NCBI GenBank assembly: GCA_902464115.1
Contig: CABQIF010000081.1
Span: 1-10,139 of the forward strand
DNA: 10,139 nt
Source: an uncultured Ruminococcus sp.
GTDB taxonomy: Bacteria > Bacillota > Clostridia > Oscillospirales > Ruminococcaceae
Direction: 5' to 3'
The translations under genes and the position numbers were made by a program. Position 1 is the stretch's first letter; each line of letters begins with the position of its first letter. The notes beneath the pieces were generated by a model that ran no database searches, had not been told where the DNA came from, and saw only the letters and a program-made list of their open reading frames with translations. Below are positions 1-6,081 of the stretch, one piece after another.

Positions 1-75
1 ACAGCTTGTCCCCCTTAACAATCCCTCTCCGCCGAGCTGAGCCAGCTCGACCGCAGTTCGCCTACGGCGGCAGAG
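1..75. repeat. GC-rich foldable segment at the window edge, possibly an interspersed repeat fragment
   Basis: This stretch just downstream of nfo is clearly richer in G+C (48 of 75 bases by hand count, about 64%) than the flanking genes. It can fold on itself. CTCTCCGCCG at 25-34 pairs with CGGCGG(C)AGAG at 65-75 with one bulged base, and GAGCT at 34-38 pairs with AGCTC at 44-48 as an inner arm. It has no U-run on either side, so it is a poor candidate for a simple intrinsic terminator. A minus-strand frame stays open here but shows no start. GC-rich inverted-repeat elements of this look are scattered between genes in many gut Clostridia, so it may be the end of such an element; that is inference from appearance only. 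The left boundary is outside the window. Confidence 0.35.
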
Positions 76-915
76 TTAATTGCTTTCTTCTGCAGCTTTT
101 CGCAGCAGTGCAATTTCTGCTGCATATCCAGCATCATCGTTCGGTGTTTCCAGAATAAACGGCAACTGTTTCAAAACTGGATGTCGGACAACAGCTTTCA
201 AGGCCTCCAATCCAATATAACCCTGTCCAATTTTCTGATGGCGGTCTTTATGCGCCCCCAACGGATTCATACTGTCGTTTAAGTGTACTGCATACAAGCG
301 ATGCAAGCCAATTGTCTTGTCAAACTCCTCTAACACCGCTTCCAGATTTCCGGCAATATCATAACCGCCATCCCAGATATGGCAGGTATCCAGACACACA
401 CCCATTTTCTCTTGCAAGTGTACGCTGTCTAAAATTGCCCGCAGTTCTGAAAAGTTTCTGCCGACTTCACTGCCCTTTCCTGCCATTGTTTCCAGCAAAA
501 CGATCGTGGTCTGCTCCGGAAATAGCACCTCGTTCAGCGTTTCAGCAATCTGTGCAATTCCCACTTCTGCACCCTGTTTCACATGGCTGCCGGGATGAAA
601 ATTATAATACTGGTTTGGCGTGTATTCCATCCGCTGCAAGTCATCTGCCAGCATATCTTTCCCAAACTGCCGAATGCTGGGGTCAGCGGAACACAGATTC
701 ATGGTATACGGTGCGTGTGCAACGAGATGTTGCAGATCATGTTCTGCCGCATACGCTAAAAATGCAGCAACATCTTCTTTTTGAATCGGCTTTGCTTTTC
801 CGCCCCGTGGATTTCGTGTGAAGAAAGCAAATGTCGTTGCTCCCAATGCAACTGCATGTTTTCCCATTTCCAAATAGCCTTTTGACGATGGCAAGTGGCA
901 TCCAATTCGCAGCAT
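76..915 (-). CDS. nfo: Deoxyribonuclease IV (endonuclease IV, AP endonuclease)
   Basis: Nfo is a zinc-dependent TIM-barrel enzyme that cuts DNA 5' of abasic sites and removes 3' blocking groups during base excision repair in the cytoplasm. The product has 279 residues, normal for the family, and is complete. All nine metal ligands of the E. coli enzyme have visible counterparts: H67 in AHAPY, H107 in FHPGSH, E142 in LETMAGKG, D176 and H179 in CLDTCH, H211 in VHLNDS, D224 and H226 in KDRH, and E256 in LETP. The N-terminal GCHLPSSKG is also typical. The ATG at 915 follows a GGGGG-type ribosome binding site that lies inside the end of the upstream gene, leaving only 2 nt between the two genes. 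The pair is therefore probably cotranscribed and translationally coupled. The family call is very safe. Confidence 0.97.
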   Translation of the reverse strand: MLRIGCHLPSSKGYLEMGKHAVALGATTFAFFTRNPRGGKAKPIQKEDVAAFLAYAAEHDLQHLVAHAPYTMNLCSADPSIRQFGKDMLADDLQRMEYTPNQYYNFHPGSHVKQGAEVGIAQIAETLNEVLFPEQTTIVLLETMAGKGSEVGRNFSELRAILDSVHLQEKMGVCLDTCHIWDGGYDIAGNLEAVLEEFDKTIGLHRLYAVHLNDSMNPLGAHKDRHQKIGQGYIGLEALKAVVRHPVLKQLPFILETPNDDAGYAAEIALLRKAAEESN

Positions 916-917
916 AT

Positions 918-1922
918 TTATTCCCCCTGTTCAGTCGTTTGTTCTGTGGTTTCCGGTGTTTCAGATACTGGCTTGTCTGCTGGCGGTTCGGTGTTGTCCA
1001 AATCCGTCATAATCTCCTCCAGCACTTTTTTTGCATACTCATAATATTCCTGCATCACGGCTTCGCTCTTGTAACCCTCTGTCGGTTTCCGCAAGCTCAA
1101 GCATAAATCTCTGTCCAGCCGCCCTTCCGAATAGCCGATTTTCTGTGCAAAATCTGTATATCGCAAATAATACCCATATTCTCGCACATGAGAATCTTCC
1201 GGATACAGCTGCTCTAAATTCACCAGCGTATCTTCTGCGGAAATATAGTCATTTGCCTTTGCATCCGTCAGGAGCATGACACCTTCCGGCATCTGCATTT
1301 GTGTCGAAAGTTTGGTGGCGTTGGCAGTATAATAATCCATATCGTTAATATCATCTGATACGGGAATGCAATAAATGCTAACAGTGACTTTTCCATCTCC
1401 GTTTTCATCATCTACGAACTGCTCTAGATAGGTTTGCAGTTCTGCGGATTTCTTTTGCAATTCCTCGTTATCGGTCAAGACCATTAAAACGAAATCCGGC
1501 TTGACTTTGGTCAGCTGGTCATATGCCAGATAGCCAAAAAGCAATACCAATACAATTGTAATTCCCAGCCACCATTTATTATGGTAAAAAAAGTTGGAAA
1601 TTCGCTTGCCGAGCGGCATTTTTTTCTTTTCGGGATGTTCTTCTGCAATCCGGTCGCTTTCGGTAATCACACCCTGTTTCAGGCGAATCAGTTCAATGCG
1701 GTCTTGCTGAATTTTTTTCTCATAGGCTTCCTTTTCTCGTTTTTCCTGCTCTGCAAGCTGTGCCTGCATCGCAGCTTCACGAGCTTCTTCCTGCTGCTGT
1801 TCTTTCGCATCAATCTCCCGCATGGTTTCGAGGAAACTTTTGCCTTTTTCTTTTTTCTTCTTTCCGGTAGGAGCAGTGGTTTCCTGCTCTGACGTTGTTT
1901 GTTTCGGGATTTCTTCTGCCAT
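918..1922 (-). CDS. Single-pass membrane protein of unknown function, upstream of nfo
   Basis: I do not recognise the family. The protein has 334 residues from the ATG at 1922, which has AAAGGAG (minus strand) just upstream; a longer reading from 1958 adds 12 residues without a comparable site. Seen in order: a basic KKKKEKGK patch (residues 21-28); a long, highly charged Glu/Lys/Gln helix, probably coiled coil, to about residue 105; one membrane segment at about 117-136; an outer domain of about 180 residues; and a Thr/Glu/Pro-rich tail from about 310 that resembles a disordered linker. There is no N-terminal signal peptide, so the N-terminus should be cytoplasmic. Residues 171-177 (DDENGDG) look like a calcium-loop motif of the DxNxDG kind but lack the rest of an EF hand. 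The coupling with nfo suggests shared expression; a shared function is not shown. Confidence 0.85.
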   Translation of the reverse strand: MAEEIPKQTTSEQETTAPTGKKKKEKGKSFLETMREIDAKEQQQEEAREAAMQAQLAEQEKREKEAYEKKIQQDRIELIRLKQGVITESDRIAEEHPEKKKMPLGKRISNFFYHNKWWLGITIVLVLLFGYLAYDQLTKVKPDFVLMVLTDNEELQKKSAELQTYLEQFVDDENGDGKVTVSIYCIPVSDDINDMDYYTANATKLSTQMQMPEGVMLLTDAKANDYISAEDTLVNLEQLYPEDSHVREYGYYLRYTDFAQKIGYSEGRLDRDLCLSLRKPTEGYKSEAVMQEYYEYAKKVLEEIMTDLDNTEPPADKPVSETPETTEQTTEQGE

Positions 1923-1972
1923 AAAAGACTCCTTTTTCCTGTAATGATTCATTCTCATTTAATATAAGCACA

Positions 1973-2004
1973 AAGGGGTGTCCCGTTTTCCGATGACACC
2001 CCTT
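1973..2004 (-). terminator. Intrinsic terminator after lysS
   Basis: AAGGGGTGTC at 1973-1982 pairs perfectly with GACACCCCTT at 1995-2004, a 10-bp stem around a 12-nt loop. It begins 30 nt past the lysS stop codon. On the minus strand it is followed by TTTGTGCTTATATT, a moderate U-rich tail, so some read-through into the membrane-protein/nfo pair is possible. I see no good separate promoter in the 50 bp between this hairpin and the next start. Confidence 0.75.
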
Positions 2005-2034
2005 CTGTTTTTCTGCATCTTTCTTTTTTGCAGC

Positions 2035-3675
2035 TTATGCTTCGGTTGTTTCCTCTGCTTCGTCTGCATCTTCTTCCGATTCCTGTCCATTCTTCGGCAG
2101 TGGCCGCATTGTCGGGAACAGCAGAACGTCCCGAATGGAAGCACTGTCGGTCAACAGCATTACCAGACGGTCTAAACCTAAGCCCAGACCACCCGTTGGC
2201 GGCAGACCATATTCCAATGCATTTACGAAATCTTCGTCTACTTCCCCAGTCGTATCTCCCAGTTCCCGTCTTGCAGCAACCTGTGCTTCAAACCGCTGCT
2301 TCTGGTCAATCGGGTCATTCAATTCAGAGAATGCATTGCCCATTTCTCTTGCATAGATGAAGTATTCAAACCGTTCTGTAAATGCCGGTTCGCTTGGCTT
2401 CCGCTTTGCCAGCGGTGAATTTTCAACCGGATAATCATAAATAATAGTCGGCTGAATCAGGTTTTCTTCTACGAATGCATCAAAGAATGCAATCAAGACA
2501 TGACCCTTGGTAGCGTGTTCGCCTTCTTCGACTTCCACGCCCTTTTCCTTGGCACAAGCTCTTGCAGCTTCGTCACTTTCCCATTCATAGTAATCGACGC
2601 CAGCATACTTCTTGACTGCTTCAACCATGGTCAACCGTTCCCACGGTTCGCCCAGTGCGATTTCAACGCCCTGATACAGAATATGGTCGCTGCCGCAAAT
2701 GGTCTTTGCCAGTGTCCGGTACATATCTTCAATCAGATCCATCATACCCTTATAATCGGTATATGCCTGATACATTTCAATGGATGTAAATTCCGGATTG
2801 TGGGATGGATCCATGCCCTCGTTCCGGAAGATTCTGCCGACTTCATAAACCCGTTCAAATCCGCCGACAATCAGCTTTTTCAGGTTCAGTTCGGTTTCAA
2901 TCCGCAGGAACATATCCATATCCAGTGTATTGTGATGGGTCACGAACGGTCTTGCTGCAGCAGCAATCTGTAATGGCAGCAGAACTGGTGTTTCTACTTC
3001 TACATAGCCGATATTGTCCAGATAGTTCCGGATTTCCCGCAGAATCTTGCTTCTGGTCACAAACGTGTTCTTGACTTCCGGATTAACAATCAAGTCCAGA
3101 TACCGCTTCCGGTAACGGGTATCCTGGTCTTTCAGACCGTGCCACTTTTCTGGCAACTGCAACAGTGCCTTGGAGAGCAAGGTAATTTCCTGTGCATGAA
3201 TGGAAATTTCGCCCTTCTTTGTCCGGAATACAAAGCCCTTGACACCGACAATATCGCCAATGTCCCACTTCTTAAATTCCTTGAATGCTTCCTTACCGCC
3301 GATGTCGTTCATCCGGACATAGACCTGAATCCGATCAGAGCCGTCCCGTACATCAATGAAGTTTGCACGTCCCATATCTCTCCAGCTCATGATTCTGCCG
3401 GCGATGGAAACGATTTGTTCCTTGAGCGGTTCTAAGCTTGCCTGAAATGCTTCTTCGTCACCGTTTGCAGCTTCTTTCAGACGGGTTTCGGTTGCTTCAT
3501 AGTCTGCCTTGAGGTCTGCTGCGTGTGCAGTAACATCATACTTTGTAATGGTGAATGGGTCATTGCCAGCTGCCTGTAATTCTGCCAGCTTGTCCATCCG
3601 AATCTTCTTTAAAATGTTAATATCCTGTTCGGTTTCCGCTGCTGCATTCTGCTGCGGATTCTGCTGTTGTGCCAT
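2035..3675 (-). CDS. lysS: Lysine-tRNA ligase, class II
   Basis: The enzyme activates lysine with ATP and charges tRNA-Lys in the cytoplasm. The product has 546 residues, somewhat longer than the usual 490-505 because of a Gln/Asn-rich N-terminal leader (MAQQQNPQQN) and an acidic C-terminal tail (QESEEDADEAEETTEA). The anticodon-binding OB fold covers about residues 60-170. Motif 1 ends in VEVETP (225-230). Motif 2 is FERVYEVGRIFRNEG with the following HNPEFTSIE (273-300). Motif 3 is GGLGLGLDRLVMLLT (495-509), followed by SIRDVLLFP. Between motifs 1 and 2 the usual PGGA.ARPF segment reads QIAAAARPF, so the glycine pair is missing. The start at 3675 has GGAGG 7 nt upstream. It lies 32 nt after greA and is probably in the same operon. 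I see no T-box leader. Confidence 0.97.
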   Translation of the reverse strand: MAQQQNPQQNAAAETEQDINILKKIRMDKLAELQAAGNDPFTITKYDVTAHAADLKADYEATETRLKEAANGDEEAFQASLEPLKEQIVSIAGRIMSWRDMGRANFIDVRDGSDRIQVYVRMNDIGGKEAFKEFKKWDIGDIVGVKGFVFRTKKGEISIHAQEITLLSKALLQLPEKWHGLKDQDTRYRKRYLDLIVNPEVKNTFVTRSKILREIRNYLDNIGYVEVETPVLLPLQIAAAARPFVTHHNTLDMDMFLRIETELNLKKLIVGGFERVYEVGRIFRNEGMDPSHNPEFTSIEMYQAYTDYKGMMDLIEDMYRTLAKTICGSDHILYQGVEIALGEPWERLTMVEAVKKYAGVDYYEWESDEAARACAKEKGVEVEEGEHATKGHVLIAFFDAFVEENLIQPTIIYDYPVENSPLAKRKPSEPAFTERFEYFIYAREMGNAFSELNDPIDQKQRFEAQVAARRELGDTTGEVDEDFVNALEYGLPPTGGLGLGLDRLVMLLTDSASIRDVLLFPTMRPLPKNGQESEEDADEAEETTEA

Positions 3676-3707
3676 GTAAGATCCTCCACTTTTAAATTAC
3701 CGACAAC

Positions 3708-4178
3708 TTACTTGCCGATTTCCAGCACCTCAAAGAGCAATGTGCCAACTGGTGCAAATACCTGAAATGTTTCGCCAACCTTCTTCTTGAGGGCAGCTTT
3801 TCCGATCGGAGAGTCGTCCGAAATCTTATGTTCTGCAAAATTTGCTTCGTTGCTGCTGACAATCTGCCAGGTTTCTACTTTTCCGCTCTGGAAGTTTTTC
3901 AGCTTGATGGTAGAGCCCAGACCAACTTCATCCAGGGAAATGCTGTCATCGTCTACGACTTCGCAGTTATCCAAGGTATACTGGATTTCCTTGATCTGTG
4001 CTTCGAGAATTGCCTGTTCGTTTTTCGCTTCATCATATTCTGCGTTTTCAGAAAGGTCGCCCTGTGCACGAGCTTCTTTCAGTTTCTGTGCCATTTCCGC
4101 ACGTTTTACGCCAACCAGATAATCCAGTTCTTCTTTCAGTTTGTCATAACCGCTTTTTGAAATCTGTTTCATTGCCAT
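3708..4178 (-). CDS. greA: Transcription elongation factor GreA
   Basis: GreA enters the secondary channel of RNA polymerase and stimulates cleavage of backtracked RNA, rescuing stalled complexes. The product has 156 residues, close to the standard 158. The N-terminal coiled coil (about 10-75) carries the tip motif GDLSENAEYDEAK, with the acidic residues D41 and E44 that coordinate the catalytic metal at the same positions as in E. coli. The C-terminal FKBP-like domain follows, including the typical DDSPIGKAALKKKVGE segment (121-136). The ATG at 4178 is preceded by AAAAGGAG with a 9-nt spacer; an ATG two codons further in has worse spacing. It is the first gene of a probable greA-lysS operon driven from the promoter at 4263-4291. 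greA-lysS adjacency is common in Firmicutes. Confidence 0.97.
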   Translation of the reverse strand: MAMKQISKSGYDKLKEELDYLVGVKRAEMAQKLKEARAQGDLSENAEYDEAKNEQAILEAQIKEIQYTLDNCEVVDDDSISLDEVGLGSTIKLKNFQSGKVETWQIVSSNEANFAEHKISDDSPIGKAALKKKVGETFQVFAPVGTLLFEVLEIGK

Positions 4179-4221
4179 ACTGCATGACTCCTTTTATTCC
4201 TGATAATGGTTCTCATTCCCA

Positions 4222-4249
4222 TTCGCAGATTCCTACGGGAATCTGCGAA
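4222..4249 (-). promoter_or_regulatory. Perfect 12-bp stem-loop at the 5' end of the greA-lysS transcript
   Basis: TTCGCAGATTCC at 4222-4233 is exactly complementary to GGAATCTGCGAA at 4238-4249, with a 4-nt loop. The promoter directly upstream predicts a transcript start near 4253-4256, so the hairpin would begin within a few nucleotides of the mRNA 5' end and about 43 nt before the start codon. On the minus strand it is followed by TGGGAATGAG, not a U-run, so it is not a standard attenuator. It could protect the mRNA 5' end, pause polymerase just after initiation, or act as a double-stranded operator for a dimeric regulator. The structure is seen; the role is inference. Confidence 0.65.
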
Positions 4250-4262
4250 AAATACAACCTTT

Positions 4263-4291
4263 ATTATACTGTATTTCCGTTGAATTGTCAA
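4263..4291 (-). promoter_or_regulatory. Consensus sigma-A promoter for greA-lysS
   Basis: Read on the minus strand, TTGACA (4291-4286) and TATAAT (4268-4263) are separated by exactly 17 bp. Both hexamers match the vegetative consensus fully. This predicts strong constitutive transcription of greA and lysS, consistent with their housekeeping roles. Confidence 0.88.
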
Positions 4292-4358
4292 GGGCTGGTG
4301 TGGGCGTTTGAAAAAGCATCTGCTTTCGTTCTTGGGAAGACTGTCTGCATCTAATTGC

Positions 4359-4387
4359 TTGACAAGACTTCTGATTTGTGCTATATT
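4359..4387 (+). promoter_or_regulatory. Sigma-A promoter for the small gene at 4426
   Basis: TTGACA at 4359-4364 and TATATT at 4382-4387 are separated by 17 bp. It points away from the greA promoter, with the two -35 elements about 70 bp apart, and would give a leader of about 30 nt before the small gene's start. Confidence 0.82.
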
Positions 4388-4425
4388 TTTCATGATTTCC
4401 AATTCTGATGAAAGGAGCGTTCTCC

Positions 4426-4644
4426 ATGCATTTCTTTTCCCACAAAAAGCCCATCCTACCGCTGCCGGACGGCTGCACACCGGAACAAATCCAAATCGAA
4501 TCCAGCATTTGCACCGGCGAAACCACCATTGGTTTTTACGATGCTGCCGAAAAGAAATTACGATATGCGGAACTGGTAAAAACACCAGCAGACATTGCCG
4601 CTTTCTATGCACGATATGGGCTCACACCGCCTGACCACTCGTAA
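4426..4644 (+). CDS. Small conserved-looking protein of unknown function (72 residues)
   Basis: I do not recognise a characterised family. The case for a real gene is strong. It has a near-consensus promoter upstream, AAAGGAG at 4411-4417 with an 8-nt spacer to the ATG at 4426, and a terminator immediately after the TAA. An in-frame ATG at 4408 lies before that ribosome binding site and is unlikely to be used. The product is soluble and has no membrane segment or signal peptide. A basic, hydrophobic start (MHFFSHKKPILPLP) leads into SSICTGETTIGF (26-37), then a Lys/Arg-rich stretch and an ending with DIAAFYARYG (56-65). C29 is the only cysteine. The layout resembles short uncharacterised proteins of gut Clostridia with an SSICTGE-type core, but that is from memory. 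It is the only plus-strand gene among the minus-strand housekeeping genes. Confidence 0.8.
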   Translation: MHFFSHKKPILPLPDGCTPEQIQIESSICTGETTIGFYDAAEKKLRYAELVKTPADIAAFYARYGLTPPDHS

Positions 4645-4686
4645 GAAAAAGACTGCCGCTTTTCGTTCTCTGCGACAGTCTTTTTC
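4645..4686. terminator. Bidirectional intrinsic terminator between the small gene and prfB
   Basis: GAAAAAGACTG at 4645-4655 pairs with CAGTCTTTTTC at 4676-4686, 11 bp, extended inward by CGC/GCG (4657-4659 with 4672-4674) past one mismatch. The A/T ends supply a U-run in both directions. The plus-strand gene stops directly before it, and prfB stops 28 nt away on the other side, so it can serve both convergent genes. Confidence 0.88.
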
Positions 4687-4714
4687 TATTTCGATGTTTC
4701 TGTATGTTCAGAAC

Positions 4715-5833
4715 TTATTTCTGTAACGTTCCGCTGGACAGAGCTTTCAGATAAGCATTGATAAAGCCATCCAAATCGCCATCCATAACCGCTTGAATGT
4801 TTCCGTTTTCAAAGCTGGTGCGGTGGTCTTTTGCCAGTGTATACGGCATGAATACATAAGACCGAATCTGTGCACCCCATGCAATTTCTTTCTGCACGCC
4901 CTTGATGTCGGCGATTTTATCGAGGTGTTCCCGTTCCTTGATTTCCACCAACTTGGACTTCAACATCTTCATTGCATATTCCTTGTTCTGGAACTGGCTT
5001 CTCTGTGTCTGGCAGGAAACAACAATGCCCGTCGGCAAGTGGGTCAACCGAACTGCAGAACTAGTCTTGTTGATGTGCTGACCGCCCGCACCGCTGGAAC
5101 GGAATACGTCCATCTTAATATCTTCCGGACGAATGTCTACTTCCATATTGTCATCAATTTCCGGCATGACTTCCACAGCGGAGAATGAAGTGTGCCGTCT
5201 GCCGGAGGCATCGAACGGAGATACCCGAACCAGACGATGCACGCCCGATTCTGACTTCAGGAATCCATAGGCATTTTCGCCCTCGATCAGAATGGAGGCA
5301 CTCTTCAAACCAGCTTCGTCGCCGTCCAGATAATCCAATGTTGTTACCTTAAAATGATGCCGTTCTGCCCAGCGGTTATACATCCGGTAGAGCATTTCTG
5401 CCCAGTCCTGTGCTTCTGTTCCGCCTGCTCCGGCGTGGAACGTCAAAATCGCATTGGAGTGGTCATATTCTCCGGTGAGCAGAGATGCCAGTTTCATTTC
5501 TTCCAGTTTCTTAATAAAAGCATCGCACTCTGCATTCATATCCGGTGTGCTTTCTGTTTCGCCCTCTTCGAGAGAAAGTTCAATCAGTGTAATAATATCT
5601 TCCAGTTCCGATTGCATTTTCTTATAGGAATTGATGCGGTTTTCCAGTGTCTTGGATTCCTGCAACACTTTCTGAGAATGTTCCAGATCATCCCAGAATC
5701 CTTCTTTTGCAATTTCTTCCTGTAATACATTGTAGCGTTCTGTTGCAGCCGCAACGCCCAATACTTCGTACAACTCATCCATATCTTTCTGATAATCGGA
5801 CATGGTTACACGCAATTCATCTAATAAAACCAT
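4715..5833 (-). CDS. prfB: Peptide chain release factor 2 (no frameshift site)
   Basis: RF2 recognises UGA and UAA in the ribosomal A site and triggers hydrolysis of peptidyl-tRNA. The product from the ATG at 5833 has 372 residues, standard for the family. The stop-codon recognition tripeptide SPF is at 205-207 and the catalytic GGQ at 250-252, the same numbers as in E. coli, within SSGAGGQHINKT. The N-terminal helical domain covers about 1-110. I chose the ATG at 5833 because GAGAGG lies 8 nt upstream; an in-frame TTG at 5863 would place that site inside the gene. The reading frame is continuous through the region where many bacterial prfB genes carry an in-frame UGA and need a +1 shift, so that autoregulation is absent here. 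It is transcribed alone, away from the ECF sigma gene. Confidence 0.97.
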   Translation of the reverse strand: MVLLDELRVTMSDYQKDMDELYEVLGVAAATERYNVLQEEIAKEGFWDDLEHSQKVLQESKTLENRINSYKKMQSELEDIITLIELSLEEGETESTPDMNAECDAFIKKLEEMKLASLLTGEYDHSNAILTFHAGAGGTEAQDWAEMLYRMYNRWAERHHFKVTTLDYLDGDEAGLKSASILIEGENAYGFLKSESGVHRLVRVSPFDASGRRHTSFSAVEVMPEIDDNMEVDIRPEDIKMDVFRSSGAGGQHINKTSSAVRLTHLPTGIVVSCQTQRSQFQNKEYAMKMLKSKLVEIKEREHLDKIADIKGVQKEIAWGAQIRSYVFMPYTLAKDHRTSFENGNIQAVMDGDLDGFINAYLKALSSGTLQK

Positions 5834-5894
5834 AGTGTCAACCTCTCTTTTCAAATCACTCAATAAACCGTTTGTGCTTACACATACAATTTTT

Positions 5895-5923
5895 ATTATA
5901 CTATAAATTCATGTCAATTGCAA
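5895..5923 (-). promoter_or_regulatory. Probable prfB promoter
   Basis: On the minus strand a perfect TATAAT (5900-5895) lies 17 bp after TTGCAA (5923-5918), which matches the -35 consensus at four of six positions. A TTGACA nearby (5917-5912) is only 11 bp from the TATAAT, too close to act with it. The predicted leader is about 55 nt. Confidence 0.6.
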
Positions 5924-5986
5924 TGGTTTTCGGAAAATATTCAGAAATTTCGCTGTTTTTCACAGATTTCACCCCCTGTTTTCCCC

Positions 5987-6054
5987 TGCAAAAAAATTTT
6001 TCTGCACAATGGGATTTTTTATAGGGTTCAATTGTTATTAGGGTGAAGTACTTC
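5987..6054. promoter_or_regulatory. Repeat-rich control region upstream of the ECF sigma gene
   Basis: The 248-bp gap between prfB and the sigma gene holds several short symmetric motifs on the sigma side. A 20-bp near-perfect palindrome lies at 5987-6006 (TGCA, an A/T run, TGCA; 9 of 10 pairs match). TAGGGT occurs twice, at 6022 and 6039, in the same orientation. A perfect 10-bp palindrome GAAGTACTTC lies at 6045-6054. I could not identify a clear sigma-A or ECF-type promoter here. These may be operator or alternative promoter elements; no regulator can be named. Confidence 0.35.
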
Positions 6055-6081
6055 TGAATCCCACAAAAGGAGATGAACAAC

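Noticed and set aside
1943..1953. An 11-bp palindrome (AATGATTCATT) before the membrane-protein gene as an operator
   Set aside because: It is short, AT-rich and not linked to any recognisable promoter; chance is the simpler explanation.
2500..2973. Long open frames on the plus strand across lysS, prfB and greA
   Set aside because: They lie opposite strongly conserved genes, have no ribosome binding sites or promoters, and translate to Cys/Phe/His-rich sequences typical of antisense frames.
4201..4215. A Fur-box-like 15-mer (TGATAATGGTTCTCA) in the greA leader
   Set aside because: It matches the 7-1-7 Fur pattern at 13 of 15 positions, but it lies downstream of the start of a housekeeping transcript and AT-rich leaders give such matches by chance.
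4179..4262. A T-box riboswitch controlling the lysS operon
   Set aside because: The leader is only about 75 nt and has no T-box antiterminator sequence or terminator; it holds only the single hairpin.
5834..5863. A ten-codon N-terminal extension of prfB from a TTG start
   Set aside because: The GAGAGG ribosome binding site for the ATG at 5833 would fall inside the extension, no site precedes the TTG, and the protein from 5833 already has the full family length.
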